DNA of 9,601 nucleotides, taken from positions 1 to 9,601 of the forward strand of contig JAPUIN010000383.1 of assembly GCA_027297005.1 (NCBI GenBank), in the 5' to 3' direction. The stretch comes from Acidobacteriota bacterium. GTDB taxonomy: Bacteria > Acidobacteriota > Polarisedimenticolia > Gp22-AA2. Shown here piece by piece: positions 1 through 9,601 of the stretch. Both the position numbers and the translations under genes were made by a program. The notes under the pieces are model-generated. The model was not told the DNA's origin, made no database searches, and worked only from the letters and a program-made list of their open reading frames with translations. Position 1 is the stretch's first letter; each line of letters starts with the position of its first letter.

Positions 1-4137
<4,137 letters not shown>

Positions 4138-4186
4138 GAGCCTGTCCGGGCACTGCTCGCCGCCCGATTCAGGTGCTGGAACACCC

Positions 4187-5212
4187 CTAGGATGTGGAGA
4201 TCGCGCGCAGCCTCTCTGCCGCCGTCTCAGGGGTGATGTCCCTCTGGGGACCGGCCAGCATTTCGTATCCCACCATGAACTTCTTCACCGTGGCGGACCT
4301 GAGAAGCGGTGGATAGAAGTGCAGGTGAAGATGCCAGCCGGGGTGGGGATCCCCGTCGGTCGGCTTCTGGTGGATCCCCATCGAGTAGGGGAAGGGGGCC
4401 TCGAACAGACGGTCGTAGCGCGAGGTCAGGTTCCCGAGGGCGTCGGCCAGCTCATCCCGCTCCGTCCCCGACAGCTCCTGAAGGTCCCCCACGTGTCGGC
4501 GGCCGAGGATGAGCGCCTCGAACGGCCAGATGGCCCAGAACGGAACGACGACCGTGAAGCCGTCGTTCCGGTAAACGATCCGTTCCGCCCTCTCCTCTTC
4601 GAGCTCGCGGTAGCGGCAGAGCAGGCACCCGCCCTCGCTCGCATGGAATCGTTCGAATGACGCCGTCTCCCGGGCCGCCTCGTTCGGAATCGTTTCGTTG
4701 GCCCAGATCTGGCCATGGGGATGCGGGTTACTGCATCCCATCAGCTCGCCGCGGTTCTCGAAGATCTGCACGTGACGGACCGACGGAAGACGCGCCATTT
4801 CCCCGAACTGATCCGTCCACACGTCGACCACGCGACGGACCCCTGCTTTCTCCATGCGGGAGATCGACAGGTCGTGCCGCGGCGAGAAACAGACCACTCG
4901 ACAGAGCCCGGATTCCGACTCGGCGACGATCAGACCGTCCACCTCGCTCCGGCCGGCGGGTGCATCCGGCACGAGTGCCGGGTAGTCGTTGTCGAAGACG
5001 AAGGTGTGCCTGTACTTCGGGTTGCGCACCCCGCCCGCACGGGGATTTCCCGGGCAGAGGTAGCAGGTCGGGTCGTACGACGGCTGTGCAGCAGTTGAAC
5101 GCATCTCTTCCCTTCCCTGCCAGGGACGATCACTCCGGTGCGGCGACACGAGGACCCACTCCCCCGTCAGGGGGTTGAGCCGGCGATGAGGATGGTTTTT
5201 CAGGTCGAGCAT
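4187..5212 (-). CDS. galT: Galactose-1-phosphate uridylyltransferase
   Basis: HIT-superfamily enzyme of the Leloir pathway: it transfers UMP from UDP-glucose to galactose-1-phosphate, giving UDP-galactose and glucose-1-phosphate. It has 341 residues (E. coli 348). Landmarks align with E. coli GalT almost number for number: metal-site Cys50 and Cys53 in CYLC, His113 in SPRHD, and His164 with the uridylylated nucleophile His166 in SNPHPHGQ. Glu182, His281, His296 and His298 match the second metal site. A further CxxC at 196-199 (CLLC) is present. The ATG at 5212 is supported by GAGGG (5221-5217) with 4 nt spacing and by the conserved N-terminus [19 protein letters not shown] starting right there. 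The same frame stays open far upstream, but that part is out-of-frame symporter sequence. It lies 50 bp behind the symporter stop, so the two probably share a transcript. Confidence 0.97.
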   Translation of the reverse strand: MLDLKNHPHRRLNPLTGEWVLVSPHRSDRPWQGREEMRSTAAQPSYDPTCYLCPGNPRAGGVRNPKYRHTFVFDNDYPALVPDAPAGRSEVDGLIVAESESGLCRVVCFSPRHDLSISRMEKAGVRRVVDVWTDQFGEMARLPSVRHVQIFENRGELMGCSNPHPHGQIWANETIPNEAARETASFERFHASEGGCLLCRYRELEEERAERIVYRNDGFTVVVPFWAIWPFEALILGRRHVGDLQELSGTERDELADALGNLTSRYDRLFEAPFPYSMGIHQKPTDGDPHPGWHLHLHFYPPLLRSATVKKFMVGYEMLAGPQRDITPETAAERLRAISTS

Positions 5213-5262
5213 AGATCCCTCGGCCCCGCCACAGGCGCGGTCACAGGCTTCAGCGGCTCCAT

Positions 5263-6807
5263 TTACCAGAAGAGGATGTAGAGCCCTGCGGTCAGCAGGA
5301 TCAGCACGGCGCCGTACCACTTCACCCCCGGTGAAGCGGTCATGTCGAACCCTTCCCTGACCGGCATCACCTTCGGCTGAAGCAGCGGTCTCCAGGCGGT
5401 GATCAACCCCATCGCTCCGATCACGACGACGAACGAGATCGCCATCCGATTCAGGAACGCCATCGATCCGAGCTGCCACTGCAGCAGCCCGTATATCGGC
5501 ACGCCGAGGAGGAGCGCCGTCACGCCCGCCGCGGGCGGAGCGCGCCGCACGACGAGACCGAATACGAAGGCGGCCAGGATCCCGGGCGAGATGTATCCCT
5601 GGAACTCCTGGATGTAATTGAAAATTCCGTGGAACCGCGGATTGCCGAGGTACGGCGCGATCAGACAGACGATGACGACGAAGACCAGCGTGGCGGCCCG
5701 CCCGATCGTGACGATCGCGCGGGGCGAGGCGTCCGGTCTCAAGTGTCTCTTGTAGAGATCCATCGTCAGGATCGCCGAGACCGAGTTGAGCATCGAGGCG
5801 AGGGTGCTGATCACCGCGCCCGAAATCGCCGCGAAAATGAACCCGCGCAGGCCGAGCGGTATCAGATTGCGGATCAGGAGCGGATAGGCGGCGTCGGTCG
5901 TCGCCCCTGGTGCGGTCAGCTCGGCCTGGTACAGCTGGTAGGCGATGATGCCGGGGAAGATGATGATGAACGGGATGATCAGCTTGATCGTCGCGGCGAA
6001 CAGGATGCCGAGCTGCCCCTGCCTCAGTGTCTTGGCGGCCAGCGCTCTCTGCGTGATGAACTGATTGAGACCCCAGTAATAGAAGTTCGGGATCCAGATC
6101 CCGATGATCAGGGCGGTCCAGGGCAGTGTGGGGTGGTCCGCCGGAAGCACCACGTGCAGCCTGTCGGCGTTCGCTTCGAAAAAGCTTCCCACCCCCCCGA
6201 CCGCCTGGAGGCCGAGCACCAGCGTCAGAGCGCCGCCGAGGATGAGAGCGGTCCCCTGGAACAGATCGGCCCAGGCGACCGCTTTGAGACCGCCCCAGGT
6301 CGTGTAGAGCGCCGCGACCCCACCGATCAACCAGACCGCCACGACGAAATCCATTTCGAACAGGGTCTGCAGCGTCAGGGCGCCGCTGTAGACGACGGCC
6401 GAGATGCTGACCGCCACATAGACGATCATGAGATAGAAGGCCATGATCGCCCTGGCGGCCGCGTTGTAGCGGTGCTCCAGGTACTCCGGAATGGTGTAGA
6501 TGCCGCTGCGCAGGAACCTCGGAAGGAAGACCAGGGCGACCACGACGAGCGTGACGGTGGCGATCCACTCGTAGCTGGCGACCGCCAGCCCCATCGAGCC
6601 GGCCCCCTGTCCCGACATACCGACGAAATGCTCGGTCGATATGTTTGCGGCGATGAGCGAAAGACCGATCAACGGCCAGAGGAGGCCACGTCCCGCCAGG
6701 AAGAAATCCTCGCCCGACTCCTCCTTGCGGCTCTTGTAGAGACTGGTTCCGATGGTGACCGCGAAGAACGCCACGAAGACCAGCACGTCGAACCAGTAAC
6801 GATGCAT
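5263..6807 (-). CDS. SGLT-type sodium/galactose (glucose) symporter, SSS family
   Basis: Inner-membrane sodium:solute symporter that imports a sugar with Na+; galactose is the likely substrate given galT next door. From ATG 6807 it has 514 residues and many hydrophobic helices. It resembles the crystallised Vibrio vSGLT throughout: NISTEH at 55-60, ASYEW at 77-81, [11 protein letters not shown] at 239-249, KLIIPF at 275-280, STLASMLNS at 334-342, FNYIQEF at 396-402, and an LFW C-terminus. By motif alignment the sugar-site residues are Asn55, His60, Glu80, Asn241, Lys275 and Gln400, the inner gate is Tyr244, and the Na+ site is near Ser334/Thr335. His60 replaces vSGLT Gln69, as His83 does in human SGLT1. 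Start: a GTG at 6819 directly abuts the GAGGGG run, leaving no spacing, so ATG 6807 with GGTGGG upstream fits better. It could carry glucose or another monosaccharide instead. It is probably the first gene of a symporter-galT operon. Confidence 0.93.
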   Translation of the reverse strand: MHRYWFDVLVFVAFFAVTIGTSLYKSRKEESGEDFFLAGRGLLWPLIGLSLIAANISTEHFVGMSGQGAGSMGLAVASYEWIATVTLVVVALVFLPRFLRSGIYTIPEYLEHRYNAAARAIMAFYLMIVYVAVSISAVVYSGALTLQTLFEMDFVVAVWLIGGVAALYTTWGGLKAVAWADLFQGTALILGGALTLVLGLQAVGGVGSFFEANADRLHVVLPADHPTLPWTALIIGIWIPNFYYWGLNQFITQRALAAKTLRQGQLGILFAATIKLIIPFIIIFPGIIAYQLYQAELTAPGATTDAAYPLLIRNLIPLGLRGFIFAAISGAVISTLASMLNSVSAILTMDLYKRHLRPDASPRAIVTIGRAATLVFVVIVCLIAPYLGNPRFHGIFNYIQEFQGYISPGILAAFVFGLVVRRAPPAAGVTALLLGVPIYGLLQWQLGSMAFLNRMAISFVVVIGAMGLITAWRPLLQPKVMPVREGFDMTASPGVKWYGAVLILLTAGLYILFW

Positions 6808-6831
6808 GGTCGGACCCACCCCCTCGTCGAG

Positions 6832-6848
6832 GAACCCCGGCCGGGTTC
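6832..6848 (-). promoter_or_regulatory. Dyad GAACCC-N5-GGGTTC in the symporter leader
   Basis: A perfect 6-bp inverted repeat with a 5-nt GC-only loop lies between the candidate -10 box and the start codon. As DNA it could be an operator just downstream of the start of transcription. As RNA it would form a compact hairpin about 25 nt ahead of the ATG. It shares GGAACC with the galK-leader near-palindrome at 2931-2945. No T-run follows, so it is not an intrinsic terminator. Confidence 0.27.
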
Positions 6849-6859
6849 AGGAGCCGGTG

Positions 6860-6868
6860 ATTCTATCA
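6860..6868 (-). promoter_or_regulatory. Candidate extended -10 promoter for the symporter-galT operon
   Basis: On the minus strand TGATAGAAT (6868-6860) fits an extended -10 element: TG, one base, then TAGAAT (5 of 6 to consensus). No good -35 lies at the proper distance, as is usual for extended -10 or activator-dependent promoters. The start would be near 6853, about 45 nt before the ATG at 6807. It sits in the 125-bp gap after the DsbA-like gene, so the operon can be transcribed independently of that gene. Confidence 0.4.
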
Positions 6869-6886
6869 GGGAGTGGGATCTGATTT

Positions 6887-6916
6887 GGTGCGCAACTTTA
6901 CTCGCAGGTGGCAACT
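6887..6916 (-). promoter_or_regulatory. Two direct repeats AGTTGC(G)CACC upstream of the symporter promoter
   Basis: AGTTGCCACC (6916-6907) and AGTTGCGCACC (6897-6887) lie 19-20 bp apart, about two helical turns. They are just upstream of the candidate extended -10 box, where an activator touching RNA polymerase would bind. Two copies and one promoter are thin evidence. Confidence 0.22.
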
Positions 6917-6931
6917 CCCATATTGTGCCGG

Positions 6932-7561
6932 CTACTGCAGATTTTTCCTGACGAAGTCGCGGATTTGGGGATAGGAGCCCCATCCGACCTGCACCTTCCC
7001 CTTGATCAGAAATCCCGGGGTCGCCTCAGCTCCTGCGCTCCTCGCCTGTTCTGCCTCGGCGAGGATGCCGTCCCGCAGGGCGAGGTCATCGAGATCGCGC
7101 ACGAACGAGTCACGGTGGAGGCTCAGTCGCTCCGCCAGGGCGACGAGTGTCTCTCTGTCGAAGCGCCTTGATTGGAGCAGGAGTTCATGGTACTCCCAGA
7201 ACCGTCCCTGTCGCTGAGCCGCCCGCGACGCCGCGGCAGCATCGAGGGCGCTTCGATGCATCGTCAATGGGTTGTGCCGGAATTCGACGCGCAGCATTCC
7301 GTCCAACTCGGCGACGAGACGGGGGAGCTCCCTGGCAGCCCGGGGGCAAACCGGGCATTGATAGTCGGTGTAGAAAAGGAGGGTCGTCCCGGCCCCGGGT
7401 GGTCCGAGCGAGGGACTCCCTTCCTGCGGTGAATGATGATCGACCTGGCGCCAGGTCACCTCCGATCGTTCAGCCGGCCCGGCACCCTCCGCGGCCGATA
7501 ACAGGCCGGGGCCGGTGATGACGACGAACGAGGCGATCGCGATAAACCGCTCGATCCGCAT
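6932..7561 (-). CDS. Exported DsbA-like thiol:disulfide oxidoreductase (thioredoxin fold)
   Basis: Predicted periplasmic thioredoxin-fold protein of the DsbA/BdbD type, which makes or rearranges disulfides in exported proteins. It has 209 residues. Residues 1-23 form a signal peptide with early Arg residues, a hydrophobic core FIAIASFVVITG and a LLSAA cleavage region. The fold begins with TTLLFYTDYQCPVCP, placing the redox pair at Cys69-Pro-Val-Cys72. A helical insert follows (about 100-175, with WEYHELLLQ and the FDRETLVALAERL repeat typical of the family), then the cis-proline Thr181-Pro182 in ATPGFLIKG and a C-terminal helix. These are the only two cysteines. The ATG follows directly on the stop of the short upstream frame (TAGATG) and has no visible Shine-Dalgarno, pointing to translation by coupling. 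Its 3' end is 125 bp from the symporter. A link to galactose use is not evident. The physiological direction (oxidase or isomerase) cannot be read from sequence. Confidence 0.88.
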   Translation of the reverse strand: MRIERFIAIASFVVITGPGLLSAAEGAGPAERSEVTWRQVDHHSPQEGSPSLGPPGAGTTLLFYTDYQCPVCPRAARELPRLVAELDGMLRVEFRHNPLTMHRSALDAAAASRAAQRQGRFWEYHELLLQSRRFDRETLVALAERLSLHRDSFVRDLDDLALRDGILAEAEQARSAGAEATPGFLIKGKVQVGWGSYPQIRDFVRKNLQ

Positions 7562-7789
7562 CTACGTAGGGGTCGGGCAGGGGGAATCGTTCGGTCGCGT
7601 CGCGCCGGATGAATCGGGACAGATCGGGCCCTCTCCGCAGATCCCTTCTTCCGTCACCACGTAGTACCAGGCCGTCCCCAGAGGAGGGACGGCCGGATCG
7701 ACGGCCGTCGTGGGGCCGTTTTCATGATCATCGTTGCTTTCATAGCAGACGTGATCGTAGACGGCGTCCGGTGGGCGAGTTCCCAGCAT
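7562..7789 (-). pseudogene. Short Cys-containing frame, probable C-terminal remnant of a secreted protein
   Basis: A 75-codon frame from ATG 7789, open from 7828 after an in-frame TGA at 7831-7829. I do not recognise a defined family. The tail (TAWYYVVTEEGICGEGPICP, then SSGATRPNDSPCP) is of a type I recall at the C-termini of larger secreted proteins from uncultured high-GC bacteria, where it follows a VYR-type beta domain. No such domain precedes it in any minus-strand frame here. The piece therefore looks like the 3' end of a larger, decayed gene, although no frameshift partner was found. Against decay, the stop abuts the DsbA-like ATG (TAGATG) and that gene lacks its own ribosome site, which suggests translation through this frame. 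It has four cysteines (15, 51, 57, 71), no signal peptide, and no Shine-Dalgarno before ATG 7789. It is either a remnant kept for coupling or a small real gene. Confidence 0.45.
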
Positions 7790-7898
7790 CCTGGGCGCAG
7801 GAGACCGGGCATCGGTGAGGAAGAAATGTCAGGGAAGAGCCGGAAGACGCGGTCGAGCGGCGAACGTTGGCTGGTATCCGCGGCACGATTCCCCCGAT

Positions 7899-7940
7899 GG
7901 TCGTGACGGACTGGCAACCGGGCGAACAGTCATGACGACC
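7899..7940 (-). other. 42-bp interrupted dyad in the leader before the DsbA-like gene
   Basis: On the minus strand GGTCGT and GACTG (7940-7935, 7931-7927) pair with CAGTC and ACGACC (7913-7909, 7904-7899). This gives an 11-bp stem with one small internal loop (cat/cgtc) and a 13-nt terminal loop. It begins about 50 nt after the predicted transcription start at 7992, so it would form in the RNA leader. It may be an RNA regulatory structure or an operator. No known riboswitch motif was recognised. Confidence 0.35.
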
Positions 7941-7998
7941 GTGACCGGCTCTGACTGCTGTCTGAAATACCTGGAAAGTGATATCGAGACAGTCCGGC

Positions 7999-8027
7999 AA
8001 TATACGAAGGACCCGCAGATCTGTCAA
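7999..8027 (-). promoter_or_regulatory. Near-consensus sigma70 promoter, minus strand
   Basis: TTGACA (8027-8022), a perfect -35, is followed after exactly 17 bp by TATATT (8004-7999), a 5 of 6 -10. It is by far the best promoter match noticed in the window. It sits 44 bp after the receptor's stop, in one of the most AT-rich stretches. Transcription would start near 7992 and run through the short frame into the DsbA-like gene, giving a leader of about 200 nt to ATG 7789 or 430 nt to ATG 7561. Confidence 0.7.
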
Positions 8028-8070
8028 TTTCTTTATCGGTTTCAGCCGGGAAAAGGGTGATCCGACTCGC

Positions 8071-9601
8071 TCAGAATCGCCCGGCCAGGGTCAGGGCGGC
8101 GCTTCGTCCCAGCGCCAGGGGGGAACGTGAATCTGGGCTGGACGGGTACTCCTTATCGGTGAGATTGTTCAGATTCAGGCGGATTCGGAAAGCCTCTGAG
8201 AGATTGAAGCCGACCGAGGCGTCCAGCACCGCGTATCCGGGCGTTGCCCGCTCCGTCGGCCCGGGGCGATTGTCGCTCCGGACCCCCCGCACCCTTCCCT
8301 GCCACCACCATCGGTCGCCCGGCCTGTGAAGCAACGAGATGGCGAGGGAATCGCCGGGGATGTCGTCCGGATTCGAGCCATCATCTAGAATCTCCCCCCG
8401 TGCGTACGTCGCGGTGAATCGCGCCGAGAGCCGAGGTCGAATCTCCACGTTCCATTCGACCTCCAGGCCGAAGATCTCCTCCTCGCCCCGATTGCGGAAC
8501 GCGAACATATCCGGGGCGGACTCGTACCGTTCCACCAGATCGTGAATGCGATAGAGATATCCGTATGCAGCGAACCGGGCTTGCTCCCGCTGCACCCGGA
8601 AGGCGAGATCGAACTGCCGCGTCGTCTCCGGTTCGAGATCGGGGTTGCCGATAATCGTCCCCCGGCCCGTGGTCCCCTGGAAATACCGATCGGAGAGGGA
8701 GGGATCGCGAAATCCGCGCGACACCTGAATGGTGGTCTCGATCCCCGCTCCGGCTCGCCAGGTCATCCCCGCGTAGCCTGAAATGGCGGACTGGTTGGTG
8801 TCCCGATCACCGAGGCTGCCCCCCGAGTTCCGGGTCGACACCGCATCCCCCCGAATCCCCGCCGACAGCGAGAATGCCCGCGATCCCGGGGAATGCTCCC
8901 CTTCCACGAACAGCGCGGAGTCGAAGCGACGCGCGTCCCGGATCGTCTTCATGTCGGAGATGACGACCGGCGGTCCTCCCGACGGATGATCTTCAACCCG
9001 ATCCTCCGCCTGCAGGCCGAAGCGGCTGACGAGATCGATCCCCAACCGCAGAAGGCCGCGCCGGCCCGGACGCACGGCGATGAGCTTCAGCGAAGCGTCG
9101 TTCGCCCGGACGTCGGATCGGCTGACGCACGTCGTCGAGGTGCATGTGCTGACGCACGTCGTCGAGGTGCATGTGTCGACCGTCACTCTCTCCGTGATCA
9201 GTCGATAGCGCCCGGCGAACGCGCGCAGCTCGAACCTGGAGAATCCGCCACGCCCCGGCAGATCGTACGCCAGCGTCAATCGATCCGAATCCTCCAGCGG
9301 ATACACCGTGCGCGAGACATCCGGTTCTTCCGTGGGCCGGGACAGATCGCGCGCCCGATTGATCTGAAGCCCGAGATCGATCCGCCCCGCGCCGATCGGG
9401 ACGACGCCGCGCACCAGGCCGCCACTGTCGCGGGACGAAGAGTTGTCCACCGTCTCCCGCGGCGATCGATAGTCGTCAAAACTTCTCTGGTGAAACTGCA
9501 CCAGCAGCGCGCCTCGACCGAGCCCGAACTGCGCCCTCCCCCCGAACGATCCGTAGTCGAGGCCGGCACCCGCGGCCACTTCATAATCGACGAAGGTGAC
9601 C
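8071..9601 (-). CDS. TonB-dependent outer-membrane receptor, C-terminal barrel (N-terminus outside window)
   Basis: The last 509 residues of a TonB-dependent receptor, an outer-membrane beta-barrel that imports substrates using inner-membrane energy. The frame is open to the right edge; the GTG at 9579 lies inside the barrel and is not a start. Seen: alternating amphipathic strands throughout; a family hallmark in the C-terminal third, SRGFRDPSLSDRYFQG followed by GNPDLEPETTRQFDLAFR (about residues 290-335 of the fragment); late strands including LRIRLNLNNLTDKEYPSS; and a terminal LAGRF with the final Phe expected for barrel assembly. The plug domain and TonB box are outside. One predicted loop carries a Cys/Thr/Ser stretch made by a 27-bp tandem duplication. 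The substrate cannot be told: the barrel resembles the siderophore/cobalamin class in general form, and nothing ties it to galactosides except being nearby. A strong promoter follows the stop, so downstream genes are separable from it. Confidence 0.92.
   Translation of the reverse strand, partial: VTFVDYEVAAGAGLDYGSFGGRAQFGLGRGALLVQFHQRSFDDYRSPRETVDNSSSRDSGGLVRGVVPIGAGRIDLGLQINRARDLSRPTEEPDVSRTVYPLEDSDRLTLAYDLPGRGGFSRFELRAFAGRYRLITERVTVDTCTSTTCVSTCTSTTCVSRSDVRANDASLKLIAVRPGRRGLLRLGIDLVSRFGLQAEDRVEDHPSGGPPVVISDMKTIRDARRFDSALFVEGEHSPGSRAFSLSAGIRGDAVSTRNSGGSLGDRDTNQSAISGYAGMTWRAGAGIETTIQVSRGFRDPSLSDRYFQGTTGRGTIIGNPDLEPETTRQFDLAFRVQREQARFAAYGYLYRIHDLVERYESAPDMFAFRNRGEEEIFGLEVEWNVEIRPRLSARFTATYARGEILDDGSNPDDIPGDSLAISLLHRPGDRWWWQGRVRGVRSDNRPGPTERATPGYAVLDASVGFNLSEAFRIRLNLNNLTDKEYPSSPDSRSPLALGRSAALTLAGRF
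9121..9174 (-). repeat. Perfect 27-bp tandem duplication inside the receptor gene
   Basis: The unit at 9121-9147 is repeated without a mismatch at 9148-9174. Being 27 bp it keeps frame and doubles a nine-residue block, so TCTSTTCVS appears twice in a row. The result is a loop with four cysteines in a C-x4-C-x3-C-x4-C spacing, made almost only of Thr, Ser and Cys, between two barrel strands (RYRLITERVTVD and ASLKLIAV). Perfect identity implies recent duplication or ongoing copy-number change. Confidence 0.95.

Larger units (their letters stand above)
7829..8070. other. Non-coding stretch between receptor and short frame
   Basis: No convincing gene on either strand. It holds the strong minus-strand promoter and the dyad listed separately. 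No stem followed by a T-run was found after the receptor stop at 8071, so how the receptor transcript ends is unclear. A 42-codon plus-strand frame at 7932-8060 has no ribosome site and overlaps the promoter on the other strand. Confidence 0.5.

Noticed and set aside
5213..6568. Upstream continuation of the galT frame, open without a stop through the symporter (minus strand), suggesting one 793-residue protein
   Set aside because: The upstream part is Arg/Gly/Asp-rich out-of-frame translation of the symporter. GalT homology begins exactly at the ATG at 5212, which has its own ribosome site.
5629..6951. 440-codon plus-strand frame opposite the symporter
   Set aside because: Low-complexity Arg/Asp/Glu/Gln composition typical of the reverse complement of a GC-rich membrane protein gene. 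No motif was recognised.
7815..7906. 24-codon plus-strand frame starting at the ATG at 7826 after GAGGAAGA
   Set aside because: A plausible ribosome site alone is not enough. The peptide is Arg/Ser-rich with no features, and no plus-strand promoter or neighbour supports it.
7932..8060. 42-codon plus-strand frame with less GC-biased codons than its surroundings
   Set aside because: No Shine-Dalgarno, no recognisable homology, and it overlaps the strong promoter on the other strand. The base composition is better explained by the promoter region.
8028..8070. CGG-CTGAAA-CCG stem after the receptor stop as a terminator
   Set aside because: Only three to four base pairs and no T-run.
9577..9579. 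GTG in the receptor frame as a possible start
   Set aside because: The frame is open upstream to the window edge with strand-like residues, and the protein from here lacks the signal peptide and plug domain, so the true start is outside.

Overview
The window is GC-rich (visibly well over 60%), gene-dense bacterial chromosome. A TonB-dependent outer-membrane receptor and two proteins with Sec-type signal peptides mark the organism as Gram-negative. The short reading frame at 7562-7789 ends in a Cys/Pro-rich tail of a kind I associate, from memory only, with secreted proteins of uncultured high-GC lineages such as Candidatus Eisenbacteria or Acidobacteriota. That placement is a weak guess. No RNA gene, insertion sequence, CRISPR array or phage gene was seen.

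Layout from left to right. 1-2752 (-): a GH2 beta-galactosidase (lacZ type) with a signal peptide, its C-terminus cut by the left edge. 2753-2967: a divergent control region. 2968-4137 (+): galactokinase, galK. 4187-5212 (-): galactose-1-phosphate uridylyltransferase, galT, convergent with galK. 5263-6807 (-): an SGLT-type sodium/sugar symporter just upstream of galT. 6808-6931: a leader with a candidate extended -10 promoter. 6932-7561 (-): an exported DsbA-like thiol oxidoreductase. 7562-7828 (-): a short Cys-containing frame that abuts it stop-to-start. 7829-8070: non-coding, with a near-consensus sigma70 promoter and a long dyad. 8071 to the right edge (-): the C-terminal barrel of a TonB-dependent receptor that carries a perfect 27-bp tandem duplication.

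The left two thirds reads as a lactose/galactoside utilisation locus. Exported LacZ releases galactose outside the cytoplasm, the symporter imports it with sodium, GalK phosphorylates it, and GalT exchanges it with UDP-glucose in the Leloir pathway. galE (epimerase) and galM (mutarotase) are not in the window. The genes are split over both strands, with lacZ and galK divergent and galK and galT convergent, so at least three transcripts are needed. The right third (DsbA-like protein, Cys-containing short frame, Cys-containing receptor loop) has no obvious link to galactose. Its common thread may be envelope disulfides, which is inference.

I found no clearly new system. The points most worth a second look are the short frame coupled to the DsbA-like gene, the receptor's duplicated cysteine loop, and the strong promoter with a long structured leader between them.
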